Below are positions 47,518 to 59,429 of a stretch of DNA of 64,000 nt, one piece after another (the stretch's first letter is position 1; every line of letters starts with the position of its first letter). The DNA lies in assembly GCA_016946835.1 (NCBI GenBank), contig JACVTC010000147.1:90001-154000 (forward strand). Direction: 5' to 3'. A model generated the notes under the pieces. It was given only the letters and a program-made list of their open reading frames with translations, did not search any database and was not told where the DNA came from. This DNA is from Neocallimastix lanati (nom. inval.) (Eukaryota > Neocallimastigomycota > Neocallimastigomycetes > Neocallimastigales > Neocallimastigaceae). The translations under genes and the position numbers were made by a program.

Positions 47518-49059
47518 ACCTAAAAGTATATTGAAATTAGTTAAATTCAGATATATTTCATAAAATTAAAATCATTATAACTTCATTAGATTTCTATGAA
47601 AGAATAATTATATATAAACGATACTTATTAATTTTAATTACTATAAATAAAAGATATTTACTAATTTTAAATATTATATATGAAAGATATTAATATATAA
47701 AAAATATTACTCTTTTCTAAAATAAAAAGAAATATACAAATATTAAATTTTATACATAAAAGATACATATTAGTATCAAATATTAGTATTATCCAAAAAA
47801 GAAAAAAAGTATAATTATCTAAAAAAATAATAAAAAGATAAACTCTAAATAAAATACAATATTAGATTTTAAATTTTAAATAATTATTTTAATTAATACC
47901 ATATAAATTAATGAGATGTTAAAAATTATTAACTTTAAGTCCGCATTAATAATTTATTTTTTTAATAGGAAATAATCTAAATAATATTTCATTTAGATTA
48001 TATAAAATACGACCGATACTTATTAATATTAAATAACAAATAAATATTACTAGAAATATTAATATTTATTATAGAATAAATATTTTAATTAATAACATAT
48101 AAATTAATGAGATGTTAAAAATTATTAACTTTAAGTCCGCATTAATAATTTATTTTTTTAATAGGAAATAATCTAAATAATATTTCATTTAGATTATATA
48201 AAATACGACCGATACTTATTAATATTAAATAACAAATAAATATTACTAGAAATATTAATATTTAATATAGAATAAATATTATTAGAAATATATTCTAATA
48301 TGTATTATTTAAAAATTTTATGTATAAAAATTGAAAAATAATAAATAAAAATTTATTAATAATTGTAAACCAATAAATAGAAGTAGAAGTTTTTATGAAT
48401 ATGAATAAAATAATAAATAATCTTTTAAAAAAAAATAGTTTTCCAGCGAGTTATCTATATTTATTTCTTTTACTTTGTTTTTATTCATTTATAAAAATTA
48501 TTTTATAAAAATTATTAATATTTTCTATTGACTGATTAGTTTTTGAAAAATATAAATATTAGTATATTTTCGAAAGCTAATAAATAATCTTTTAATTTAA
48601 AAAAATAACTATAATAAATATTAAAAGAATTTTTTTTCTTATTTTTAACTGGAATAATTTTAATTAAATAAATTTTAATTAATCAATATTATTAATTTCC
48701 TTTTTTCAATATATTATTATTAATTTTAAACTTGAATAAATATTAAAAATTTTATATTTATTAAAACCAATTTAGTAAAATATATATATATATATAATAA
48801 TTTATTTAAAAAAAATTGAATGAACATTTAAAAGCATTAAAAAAAATTTAAATAAATATATATATATATATAAAATAGGTAAATTTTTTATTAAAAATTA
48901 TTATATACAATGTTAGTTTTCGAAAATATTAATAATAATTTAAATTATATTTTATAAACCCAATTTAATAAAATATTTAATTATGACATTTTCTTTTCAA
49001 TAACTATAAAAATTATTTCAAAATATTTATAATTTATTTAATAATAATTTTATTTATAA
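47518..49059. other. Spacer right of the xylanase palindrome
   Basis: AT-rich DNA with the 196-bp tandem duplication described separately. 48690-48960 is related to 41660-41960 (AATTTTAAACTTGAATAAAT, GAATGAACATTTAAAAGCAT). No gene was seen. Confidence 0.6.
47886..48277. repeat. 196-bp tandem duplication
   Basis: Two copies, starting at 47886 and 48082, each containing AACTTTAAGTCCGCATTAAT and AAAATACGACCGATACTTAT. They differ at only a few bases. Confidence 0.9.
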
Positions 49060-49930
49060 TAATTAATTTAATGTCTGAAAAATTTATAATTCATTAGTCG
49101 CTATAATAAATATGAGTTTAGGTTAATTATAAATAATTATTATTGTTATCTCTTAAATTTTTAATTTGAAAATAAACTAGTTAAATTTAAAAATTAATAA
49201 TTATTCATTTTTATAATTTGAAGTCGAATTTTATATTTCTTTTATTTTTTTATTATATATTTAAAAAATATATATATTATTATTATTACTATTATTATTA
49301 CTATTATTATTATTACTATTATTATAATTATTATAATTATTATTAACTTTATTACTATTATTATAGTTATTATAATTATTATTATTATAATTATTATTAA
49401 CTTTATTACTATTATTATAGTTATTATAATTATTATTATTATAATTATAATACATTCATATTATTATAGTTACTATTATTTATTTTATTTTGATTATTTC
49501 TATTATTATGATTATTTCTATTATTATGACTAAGACTATTATTACTAAAAAACATTTTATGGATAGGCATTTTTTAAGGCATTTTTTATGAAATAATATG
49601 AATGTATTATAATATTTTTACTTAATACTAATTATATAGTCTATTTAGTAAAAATATATTTATAATATAAAATAATGAATAATACTAATTATATAGTCTA
49701 TTTTAGTAAAAATATATTTATAATATAAAATAATGAATATAAATAAAGATTTTATACCAAATTTGTACTGATATATATAATAAATTCAATATTGAATATT
49801 ATACATTTATTTATAATAACTTTATATAATAAAAATATTAAAAGCTAAATATTATTTTTTCATTATATAATAATTATTTTCAAACTTTATTGATACGAAT
49901 TTTTTTTTTATTTGATTAATTTTTATATTA
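49060..49930. repeat. Direct repeat of about 0.9 kb, right copy
   Basis: Same orientation as 40060-41050. It has one rather than two of the internal TTA-rich blocks, plus a short local duplication ATACTAATTATATAGTCTAT (about 49626 and 49683). AATTTGAAGTCGAATTTTAT begins near 49217. Confidence 0.85.
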
Positions 49931-50643
49931 CTAAAAATTAAATAAACTATATTATATAAGTAATTTAATAAAGAAAAAAGAATTTAAAATTAAAATGAGA
50001 ATAATTTATTTTTTTTTTTTTTTAAAATTAAAATGAGAATAATTTTTTTTTTCATAAAATACTCTAAAGAATTAACATATTTTTTCTGTTATATTTATAA
50101 ATTATTTATAATATATATTTTATATTTTATTTTTTATTTTTTGTTATACAGAAAATATATTAAAAAATATGTAATATATATGAATATAATTTTATTGATT
50201 ATATTTAATTTTATAATTATTTATATTATAAATGAAAAAAATTTTAATTATTTTGCATATATTAACTTTTATTAATTATTAAATATGATACCATAATATG
50301 TTTTTATATTTTTTTTAAAATAAAAATTTTTATTAATTTATTTAAATTTATATAAAATATACATAAGAAATTTTACAACCATTTTATATATAACATTTAT
50401 TTTTAAATTTGAAATAAAAACATTAAAATTATTATTATTAATTATTCTTATTTTTAATTATATTTCATTTGAATTTTTTTTTTATAAAAACTATATGTTT
50501 TACTTTTCAAATAAATAAATTTGAAATAAAAGCATTAAGATTATTATTATTAATTATCCTTATTTTTAATTATATTTCATTAGAATTTTTTTCTGTAAAA
50601 ACTAAATGGTTTATTTTTCAAATAAATAAATTCTTATATTTAT
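49931..50643. other. 3' flank of the pectate lyase, with a 113-bp duplication
   Basis: A unit with AAATTTGAAATAAAA, TTATTAATTAT and TTTCAAATAAATAAATT occurs twice, from about 50406 and 50519. The 80-84-residue open frames on the plus strand here are Ile/Phe/Tyr-rich and follow the repeat; I do not consider them genes. Confidence 0.6.
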
Positions 50644-51785
50644 TTATTTACAAACACAGTTGCTTTGATTTTTACATTGAGATCCATTTTTACTTGGTTC
50701 TTTACCATTATTATTACCAGTAAATGTGTAACAAACATTACCTCCATTGGCATTAACATTAATAAAGGTAGCGGTATCTCCATAATTACTATTAATACCA
50801 GCTAATACTCCAACGTTAGAAGCATTAACATTTTCAATAACTACATTTCTTCTGTTTTGATAACCACTCTTACAATTACCACAAGCTCTATATAATTTAC
50901 CAGAATTACTAACTGTGAAATTCTTAATATAAACTGTACCAGCAGAGTTGTGTTGAACAATTTTATCTGAACCATTACGAGCACCTCCTCCAATTAAATA
51001 GAATTTAGCATTAGTATTAGTAGATCCTAATAAAGAGAGAGCATCTTCACAAACATCGTCCCACCAAACATTTTCAACAGTACATCCATCACCGATACAG
51101 TGAACATGTTCAATGGCATCAGCACCAAGAATAACATTTTTGAGGGTGGCACCAGATTCTAATCGGAAAACTGCATCTTTATTTCCACCTTCTACATTTT
51201 TACAATCTCCTTGACCAGTGACGCCTCTTCCATAACTGGTCCAAACTCCATTGATTGCAAGACCATCATAAACTTGACCTGCCTTAATGACATATGGTTC
51301 ATTGAAAGTGACCTTCTTTTGAGCTGCAGGGAAGAAAACATTAGAAGAAGCGGAAGAAGAAGCAGAGGCAGAAGAAGTTTGTTGTTGAGCCTTCGAAGTT
51401 GTTTTCTTGGTTGTGGTTGTCTTTTTTATTGTCGTAGTCTTTTTATTGGTATTTCCTGAATTTCCTGAATTACCTGTGCTACCAGAACTACCAGGAACAC
51501 ATTGAGAATACCAATCATTATAATATTTACAAGTATATCCTGATATACAACATTTATCTCCTGTATAATTGAGTCTAAAATATTGAAAAATAAATTTATT
51601 AAATTTTATAAATAAATTTATATTTATTAATGATCAAATCATATATTTAAATACATTTATTTTATTTAATCATAAAAATATAATATATAATATATTTACC
51701 CTCCACATTGACTATACGCACCACCACAGCCAGCTTGAGCTAATTTAATTAAACTTACTAATCCAATAATATTTAATATTCTCAT
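50644..51785 (-). CDS. Secreted pectate lyase (PL3 family) with N-terminal CBM1
   Basis: Two exons: 51700-51785 and 50644-51574, with a 125-bp phase-2 intron (donor GTAAAT, acceptor TTTTAG). The product is 338 residues. Signal peptide 1-18 (MRILNIIGL start, LAQA end). CBM1 is about residues 20-54, with C20, C27, C37, C38, C44 and C54 and the WYSQC end; the intron lies inside it. A Ser/Thr/Lys linker (about 58-108) leads to the catalytic domain (about 110-338), with AVFRLESGATLKNVILG, HCIGDGCTVENVWWDDVCED, DKIVQHNSAGTVYI, GKLYRACGNC and GINSNYGDTATF, matching fungal family-3 pectate lyases. It would cleave polygalacturonate by calcium-dependent elimination outside the cell while anchored to cellulose. 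Exon 2 has no internal methionine, so simple ORF searches miss it. Confidence 0.93.
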
Positions 51786-52839
51786 TTTTTTTTTATATTA
51801 TAATTATATAAATACTTTTATTTATATATATGTATATAATTAATAACTTTTAAATATTTGTTTATTCAAAAAATTAAATATATAATTTTTGATTTTGTTA
51901 TTTTTAAAGAAATGTTTTTCATTTTATATTTTTTTTTTTTTTTTTTTACTATTTAAAAATTTATAATTATTATATTAATTCAACATTAAAATGGAGAAAA
52001 AAAAGAAATCAATTTATTATATTAATTAAAAATTTGTATTTCTTATCAAACAATATGAAATAAAATTATATTACCTAACAATATTATAATATTATTAAAT
52101 TCACATTTTCCATTAATATCTTAAAATATTATTATTAGTATTATTACAAAAAATTGAAACAATGTTAAGTATTACTAAAAATAAAGTTTATTAACAATAG
52201 AGGACAAAAACGACGAAGGAAAATAAAATTACGGTTGGTATAAATTTCATTATAAAAAAATTGAAAAATATATTATTATTCTTAACATTAAATATTAATA
52301 AAAGTGATACGAATTATAGGGAAACAATATGAATCATCGGAATATTAAATTTTTAATTATTTATTTTTTATATTAAAAAAATATTTTAATAATAATTATA
52401 GTTAATGATAATAATATTATTAATTATAAATAATAGTAATAAAAATTAATAAATAATAATAATAATAGTAAATAAAATTATTAAAATATAAAAATAATAA
52501 ATTATTATAATATTAAATAAATATTTTATTATTATATAATAATAAAAATTTATTAAAAAATAATACTAAAATAGAAATTAATTATTAAGAACTAAAAATA
52601 TAAAATATAAACATACCTTAATATATAATTTTTTGAAATTGAATATATTAATAGCAAATTATTGAAAATTAATAATTTTCAAAATAAATTCTTAATTTAT
52701 TTAAATTTTAAATAATAATAAATATACAATATTATTAAAAGGGTTAAAAAAAATTATTAAAAGATTAAATAAGTATTTCAATAATTATGATTCATATCAT
52801 TAAATTATAAATAATAAAAATAATAATTAATAATAACAA
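51786..52839. other. AT-rich upstream region of the pectate lyase
   Basis: Putative promoter region. A slightly richer stretch at 52200-52370 has AACGACGAAGGAAAATA and GTGATACGAATTATAGGG. No gene was seen. Confidence 0.5.
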
Positions 52840-53016
52840 CACATTATTATTATTATTATTATTATTAAAAATTTATTATTATTATTATTATTATTAAAAA
52901 TTTATTAATATTATTATTATTATTAAAAATTTAATATTTTTTAGCATAAATTTAATAATATTATATACATAAAATTATAAAAATAATAAAAATAAAATAA
53001 AATAATAATAAAAACA

Positions 53017-53049
<33 letters not shown>

Positions 53050-53051
53050 AA

Positions 53052-53093
<42 letters not shown>

Positions 53094-53095
53094 AA

Positions 53096-53152
<57 letters not shown>

Positions 53153-53154
53153 AA

Positions 53155-53214
<60 letters not shown>

Positions 53215-53227
53215 AAATTTATTATTA

Positions 53228-53279
<52 letters not shown>

Positions 53280-53338
53280 AAATTTATTATTATTATTATT
53301 ATTATTATTAAAAATTTATTATTATTATTATTATTATA

Positions 53339-53394
<56 letters not shown>

Positions 53395-53396
53395 AA

Positions 53397-53465
<69 letters not shown>

Positions 53466-53467
53466 AA

Positions 53468-53539
<72 letters not shown>

Positions 53540-53541
53540 AA

Positions 53542-53583
<42 letters not shown>

Positions 53584-53590
53584 AAATTTA
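52840..53590. repeat. Trinucleotide (TTA)n array punctuated by TTAAAAATTTATT
   Basis: TTA runs of about 15-75 bp are separated by the same TTAAAAATTTATT junction at least ten times, so the repeating object is the run plus junction with variable run length. TTTAGCATAAATTTAATA occurs inside (about 52936) and at the end (about 53598). Confidence 0.95.
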
Positions 53591-54199
53591 ATATTTTTTT
53601 AGCATAAATTTAATAACATATATTATATATATATATAATTATAAAAAAAAACTACAATAATAATTTTAAAATCATTATAAAATAATAAATAAATTATGAT
53701 AAGGGAAAATTTAATTATCCATGAGATTATTAACTTAAAAAAATAAAATTCAATAATAAATATCAATGATAGAAAATATTATTCAAATAAATTATTTATA
53801 ATATTAATGATAGAAAATATTATTCAAATAAATTATTTATAATAAATAATAACATATTATAAGAAAAAAAAAAATTTATTTTATGACTAAATTAATTCAA
53901 ATAAATATAAAATGGAATTAGTTATTGAATTACTACTATAATTTCATTATTATTTGGTAATTAACTTTTAATTAATTGTATAATTTATCAATAATAATAA
54001 TAATAATTATCAAGAAAAGAAAGAGAATTTCAAAGAAATATTTGATAACTCATTAAATACAGACTATAATAATAATAATAATGATAATTAGTACAAATCC
54101 AATGACACAATAACAAATATAAAACACAAAATTTTTTGGAAGAAGGCAGTTATTATCAAAAAAAAAAAAAAATTAAGCTATTATATTGCCTATGAAACC
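53591..54199. other. AT-rich spacer left of the copia relic
   Basis: ATTAATGATAGAAAATATTA is duplicated near 53763 and 53800. CCAATGACACAATAACAAAT (about 54098) lies just before the coding remains and may be part of the decayed element. No intact gene. Confidence 0.5.
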
Positions 54200-54894
54200 A
54201 AAAATAATACAAGCGCCTAAAAATAAAAACTTGGACGTTAGATTCAGGAGCTTCGTTTCATATGACAGGTGATAAGAACGCTCTCAAAAATTACAAAAAA
54301 ATATTCAACGGATATATTTTTCACAGATGGAGAACAATAAAATTTGAATATATTGGTCAGTACATAGGGAATATTAATGGTTATAAAATAATGTTAATGA
54401 TGTATTATATGTACCTTCTTTCAAGAAAAACTAATTATAATAAAGCATTGGAGAGAGGATCATTATAAAGTAGTATTTTATAAAAATAAAGAAAATAATA
54501 TTAATAGTGCAACTATTTATAACAGTAAAAGAAATAGGATTAATACATTCTATACCGATAATTCAAACCTAGACAAAGTCATAACAAGCATGAATTCATG
54601 TAAATTCAAATTTCTATAATATGGTATACTACAGTGAAGAAACAATTGAAGATTCCAATATGAATTTGTAGCATAGAAAACTTGGGCACTCAAACATAGA
54701 TTTAATTAAAGAAGAATTATAGAAGATAAGCATAGATAACAAATGCAAAATTTGTTCTAGCTCAAAATTGAAAAATTTCCCATATATTAGTCAATGAATA
54801 AAGCAAAAAAAATTTTTGAATTAATCCATATGGATCTGGCATCAATTCCAAATTATTCAATGAATGGAAATAATTATTTTTTTACTATGTATTA
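54200..54894 (+). mobile_element. Decayed Ty1/copia retrotransposon fragment (protease to integrase start)
   Basis: TWTLDSGASFHMTGD (from 54229) is the copia aspartic-protease signature, and its frame stays open to 54468. From about 54672 HRKLGHSNIDLIKEEL, then CKIC about 20 residues later, matches the GAG-pre-integrase zinc finger. FELIHMDLASIPNYS and NNYFFTMY, up to 54894, match the integrase start. Stops interrupt it (a TAG in place of the expected Trp before HRKLGH, a TAG after KEEL, and a TGA after YISQ), and at least one frameshift separates the finger from the integrase. Reverse transcriptase, RNase H and LTRs are not seen. It is dead. Confidence 0.85.
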
Positions 54895-54905
54895 AAATAA
54901 TACAC

Positions 54906-54987
54906 TTATACAAATTATTACATAATAAAACATTATAAAATATTTATAAATATTTTATAATGCTTTATTATGTAATAATTTGTATAA
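54906..54987. repeat. Near-perfect palindrome at the end of the copia relic
   Basis: Two 41-base arms meet at 54946/54947 (AAAATATTTA|TAAATATTTT) with one mismatched pair. Part of the right arm is repeated again at about 54987-55030 (ATAATGCTTTATTATGTAAT). It begins 12 bp after the last readable integrase codon. Confidence 0.85.
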
Positions 54988-56510
54988 ATATTTTATTTTA
55001 TAATGCTTTATTATGTAATAATTTGTATAAATTTGTTTAAATTTTTATCTTTATTTTGTATTTATGATTATTTTTATTTATAAAACATTTATTTTTATTA
55101 CATATATTTATTTATATATGAAAATATAAAATTTTATATTTTTTTATATATGAATATATAAATTTTTATATTTTTTTAAATATTTTAAATATTTTTATTA
55201 TTATTATTATTATTATTATTGTTGTTGTTGTTGTTATTATACATATTTTTATCATTTTAATTCAATAAAATATAAAAATTTATTAATAGATCTTTTTAAT
55301 TGAAAGAATAATTATGAAATAAGAATATTTTTATTTAGTATTATATATATATAAATTTGTTTTATATTTTTTAAAAATATATATACTACTCAATGAACAA
55401 ATATTTAATAATAAAAAAAATATTCATAATATTTTTAAAAAATATATATAGTACTCAATGAACAAATATTTAATAATAAAATGAATATTCATAATATTTT
55501 TATTTAGTATTATATATATATAAATTTGTTTTATATTTTTTAAAAATATATATACTACTCAATGAACAAATATTTAAATTACATTATTATTTTAATTTTT
55601 TATATTTTTTAAAAATATATATACTACTCAATGAACAAATATTTAAATTACATTATTATTTTAATTTTTTATTTAAATTCTTTAGTATATTGTAATAATA
55701 ACATAAAAATAATAATATTATTAATTTTTTAATCGCTTAAATAATAGAATATGAAATATTATAATTAAGGATGATAATAAAATATATATATCCTACTCAA
55801 TGAACAAATATTTAATAAAATGAATATTCATATAGAACAAATATAAAATATAAAATTAATAAAAAATTAAAATAATTATGTAATTATATTTAAATTATTA
55901 TTTAAATTTTTTAGTATAATAATAATAATAATAATAATAATGCAATTATATTTAAATTATTATTTAAATTCTTTAGTATATTGTAACAATAACATAAAAA
56001 TAATATTATTATTAATTTTTTAATCGTTTAAATAGTAGGATATGAAATATTATTATAATTAAGGATAATAATATGCTTTTTTTTTTTTTTTTTTTTTTTA
56101 ATTTAGTTTTTATTATTAAAATTAAATCATAAAAGGTATAATATTAATATACAATTCATATAAATAATTATTTGAAACAATAATAATATCATTGAATTAA
56201 TAAATATATATTTAATTAAAATGATAATAATAATAATAAAAACTATTTCTAATAATGATTAATGAAATAAGATATTAATTTAACTTTTGTTTGGAGACTA
56301 TTACTATTGGAGATTTTGAATATATTAATTTTTAATATATATATATTTTTTTATTTATTTTTAAAAATTAAACAGTTTAATTTCACAAATCAACTATTAT
56401 CATTTATTAATATATAATTTTAATCTTTCACAATATTTATTTATTTTCATTTTAAACTATTAATAATTCAATGTAGAAATATTTTTAAAAAAATTAATTA
56501 TAAAGTTAAA
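54988..56510. other. Upstream region of the second unknown-family gene
   Basis: TACTCAATGAACAAATATTT-type blocks occur at about 55386, 55450, 55557, 55626 and 55796, several with a preceding TTTTTTAAAAATATATATAC. TTATTAATTTTTTAATCG followed by AATA(G)TAGGATATGAAATATT occurs twice (about 55718 and 56010). Related AACAAATATTTAA repeats lie upstream of the paralogue at 36707. No gene was seen. Confidence 0.65.
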
Positions 56511-56579
56511 AATATTTATATTGTTTATATTATAATGGAATTCTTGGAATTCCATTATAATATAAACAATATAAATATT
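56511..56579. repeat. Perfect inverted repeat, 33-bp arms, upstream of the gene at 56803
   Basis: Arms 56511-56543 and 56547-56579 are exact reverse complements around a TTG loop, with GAATTC next to the loop on both sides. It lies about 225 bp before the ATG, at the place of the 32-bp palindrome of the paralogue (36447-36478). Relative to that copy the base before the GAATTC is G instead of A, and the matching base on the other arm is C instead of T, so pairing is kept. Confidence 0.95.
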
Positions 56580-56802
56580 AATATAAATATTAATATAAAT
56601 ATAATTATTTTAAATTTAACAATAATTTTATGAGAGTTGATTGTTAAAAAATAAAAATAATAAAAATATATATATATGTATAAAAAAGTATATAAATATC
56701 TCTGTTTTCTCGATTCGTGATTTTGTTTACAAAAAAAAAATAAGAAATAAGAATAATAGTAATAAAAAAGAAAATTTAAAGAATTTTGAAAAATAATAAA
56801 AA

Positions 56803-58572
56803 ATGAGTGTATTCGAGATATTAAATTATTTATCTACATTTTTAGATAGATATGATAGTATAAATTATGATTTTGCAAATTTTACAGCTAATTGCGAAAT
56901 CAAAAATTTTATTAAACTTAGTAGTAAATATGGTCATTCAAAGTTTATAGAAGATATACCAAATGTAGTTAGAAGTTGTGGTAGATTCCGTTATGAAAAT
57001 AAAATAAATTTAAATAGCTATATAAAAAAATTAGTTTATAAGGATGATGATATTAACTTAGAAAATAATAAAGAAACAGGCGCTGTAAATATTGTGAAAG
57101 AGAAATTAAATGAAAGAAGAAAAATGAAATTGGAAAAATCAACAAAAGTAGCTATTAAAATGAAAAATGAAAATAAAAAGAAGAATGGAGAAGAAAGAAA
57201 GAAGATAACAATTGGAAAACCAGTCCATTTAAATATAAAATTTAATGATATTAGAAATATGAATGGAAAAATCTATCAATTGGGTTTACGTATCGGAAAC
57301 AAAAATACTACAACTATGAAGAAATTAAAGCAAACCTTCAAAAATTTAAAATTTGAAGAAAGCATTAAAAACAAAAATAGTGAATACATCAACCAATATG
57401 TAAATTTAAAGTTAGTTGGAGAAATCGACAGAAATAATATAATGGATTCAAATATTATTGAAGTTGAACTTCAAACAAACACTACTGCAATACAAAATGG
57501 ATTTTGGTTTTATTTTTTAATCATTGTTAAAGAAAATGAGGAGATGCTAGTAAGTGAACCATTTACTCTTTTAAGTTATAAACAATTAACGAAGAGGAAA
57601 GAAAAATCATTTCTTAAAAAGCAAGAAGAATATATGATAAATAATGAGGTAAGTATTTTTCCTTATTATTTTGAATCTATGTTTTATTACAATGTAGAAG
57701 ATGATCAATATAAACTTAAGGACACTTTTACATTTGGATTAAATTTTTGCCAAGAAAGAAGAAATGCCAATAAATACAATGAGAATGGTATTTCTAATTC
57801 CATAATTTCTAATTCCATAATGGTCAAAAAAGATGAAAATGTTGAATTAATAAAAGAAACTGAAGAATTAGTTGAAGATTTAAAACAATTTTATCCTATT
57901 TTGTCTGATATTCCAAATGAAAATAGTAATATCGATATCGATATAAAACAAAGATCGGTATCTACAACTGACTATCCTGTAATGAATAATTATGAGTGTT
58001 TTTCTCCATTCTCAAATAATTCTGATGAACTCCCATCAAATAATTCATATAATATCAGAAATAATGGATACCCATCGCCTTCAAGTATTATTTCAGATGT
58101 TATTCCAAATAATGACAATAAATTGCCATTACAATCCACATTACAATCACCATTTCAATACCAATCATCAATTTTATATCCATATAATAGTAATTTCAAA
58201 AGTTCATATGCAGTAAATAGATTACTTTCTTTAATATATGAACAAAAAAATATAATGAATGAATTAAAAAGATTAGATATCGAACTTAATAATTTAGATT
58301 ATATGAATAATGATGTAAAAATTAATATATATAATATAATGTTAATTCAACGAGAATTATTATTACAAAAGTTCGAAATAGGTGAAAATGAGAAAGAATA
58401 TCTTGAAGAAATGATTTATAATTTTAAAATTAAAGACTTTGGACTACAAAAGGATGAAATATGTCTTTCTGGTTTAAATTCAGAAATAAATAATAAACAA
58501 TATATTCCAATTAATCCAGAAGAAAATACAATTTATCCAATAAGTGATATTTTTGATAGAATAGTCGTTTAA
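56803..58572 (+). CDS. Unknown-family protein, 589 aa, copy 2
   Basis: Paralogue of 36707-38503 with the same layout: mixed helical start, basic stretch near 95-135, beta-rich 136-262 ending in SEPFTLLSYKQLTKRK, a polar middle and a helical end. Over the first 330 residues only about ten conservative changes are visible (K16R, Y30N, N41S, E93G and I117V among them). The Ser/Asn-rich region around 400-460 has several indels, and the ISNS(V/I) repeat has two units instead of three. The end reads IFDRIVV; in the other copy an A-to-T change makes TGA right after IFD. About 230 bp of upstream sequence and the 3' flank are also conserved. The function is unknown; I infer a regulatory protein from the basic and disordered parts only. 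Confidence 0.8.
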   Translation: MSVFEILNYLSTFLDRYDSINYDFANFTANCEIKNFIKLSSKYGHSKFIEDIPNVVRSCGRFRYENKINLNSYIKKLVYKDDDINLENNKETGAVNIVKEKLNERRKMKLEKSTKVAIKMKNENKKKNGEERKKITIGKPVHLNIKFNDIRNMNGKIYQLGLRIGNKNTTTMKKLKQTFKNLKFEESIKNKNSEYINQYVNLKLVGEIDRNNIMDSNIIEVELQTNTTAIQNGFWFYFLIIVKENEEMLVSEPFTLLSYKQLTKRKEKSFLKKQEEYMINNEVSIFPYYFESMFYYNVEDDQYKLKDTFTFGLNFCQERRNANKYNENGISNSIISNSIMVKKDENVELIKETEELVEDLKQFYPILSDIPNENSNIDIDIKQRSVSTTDYPVMNNYECFSPFSNNSDELPSNNSYNIRNNGYPSPSSIISDVIPNNDNKLPLQSTLQSPFQYQSSILYPYNSNFKSSYAVNRLLSLIYEQKNIMNELKRLDIELNNLDYMNNDVKINIYNIMLIQRELLLQKFEIGENEKEYLEEMIYNFKIKDFGLQKDEICLSGLNSEINNKQYIPINPEENTIYPISDIFDRIVV

Positions 58573-59206
58573 GATATAATCTTTATTTAATAGTTTTTTA
58601 TTTTATAAAACATAGAAATTTTTTATATCTATGAAACGATATTAAATTTTTTTTTTTTAAAAAAAAAAAGAGTAGTTATTGATTGAAACTGATGAAATAT
58701 TTGACTTATATTTTATTTGATTAAATTTGATTAAATTTGATTTAATTAGGTAAAATATAAGATAGATATTTTATTAGTTTTAGATTATTGATTAAATTTT
58801 AATTAATAATATTTAAATTAAATAAAATATGTAAAGTTATTGTTTTAAATTTTTAATTTAAATTTAAATAAATTTTTAATTAAAAAAGTATATTTTCATA
58901 TTTAATTTTACAGTATATACTTAATTTTATACTATTAATGAAAATAATATATAAATATACTTATAATTATTGTAATCAATCATTTACAGTATATACTTAA
59001 TTTTATACTATTAATGAAAATAATATATAAATATACTTATAATTTTTGTAATCAATCAAAATTTTTTTTATAAAATGTAATAATTTTAATTATTAATAAA
59101 AATTTAGATAATTAAATATATTATTATTTATATTTCTAAGGATTATTATATAATAAATAATTATTATATATGATTAAATAATTTTATTTTTATAATTTAT
59201 TTATTT
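58573..59206. other. 3' flank, with a 76-bp tandem duplication
   Basis: 58573-58740 matches the 3' flank of the paralogue. ACAGTATATACTTAATTTTA starts at 58910 and again at 58986, marking two copies of a 76-bp unit (about 58906-59057). Confidence 0.75.
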
Positions 59207-59262
59207 CCGGTTTTTACCGCCTTGATTTCAGCGCTTAGGAGCAGAGTTGGAATCACTATGAT
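59207..59262. other. Short GC-richer fragment of unknown origin
   Basis: CCGGTTTTTACCGCCTTG, then CAGCGCTTAGGAGCAGAG, then TTGGAATCACTATG stand out as about half G+C in very AT-rich DNA. CGGT/ACCG forms a short hairpin. Read on the minus strand it ends in CCGGAAATAAATAAATT, a little like the tail of a retroposon, but no further evidence was found. Confidence 0.4.
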
Positions 59263-59429
59263 TTATAAAACATATATATTGATAAGCTGCATATATATCT
59301 TAAATATCATGAGAAACATATTGATTTAATAACTAGCTAGTATGTTATATACACATTTTCATGAATATTTTATCAATATTATTGTATTTATATATGTTAA
59401 AATATATGTTAGTAGTGCTTAATGCAATA

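Noticed and set aside
50033-50723. Plus-strand 80- and 84-residue frames upstream of the pectate lyase end
   Set aside because: Ile/Phe/Tyr-rich translation of AT-rich DNA, the second following a local tandem duplication; no start context or homology.
51211-51459. Plus-strand 82-residue frame
   Set aside because: It is the antisense of the pectate lyase linker and catalytic domain.
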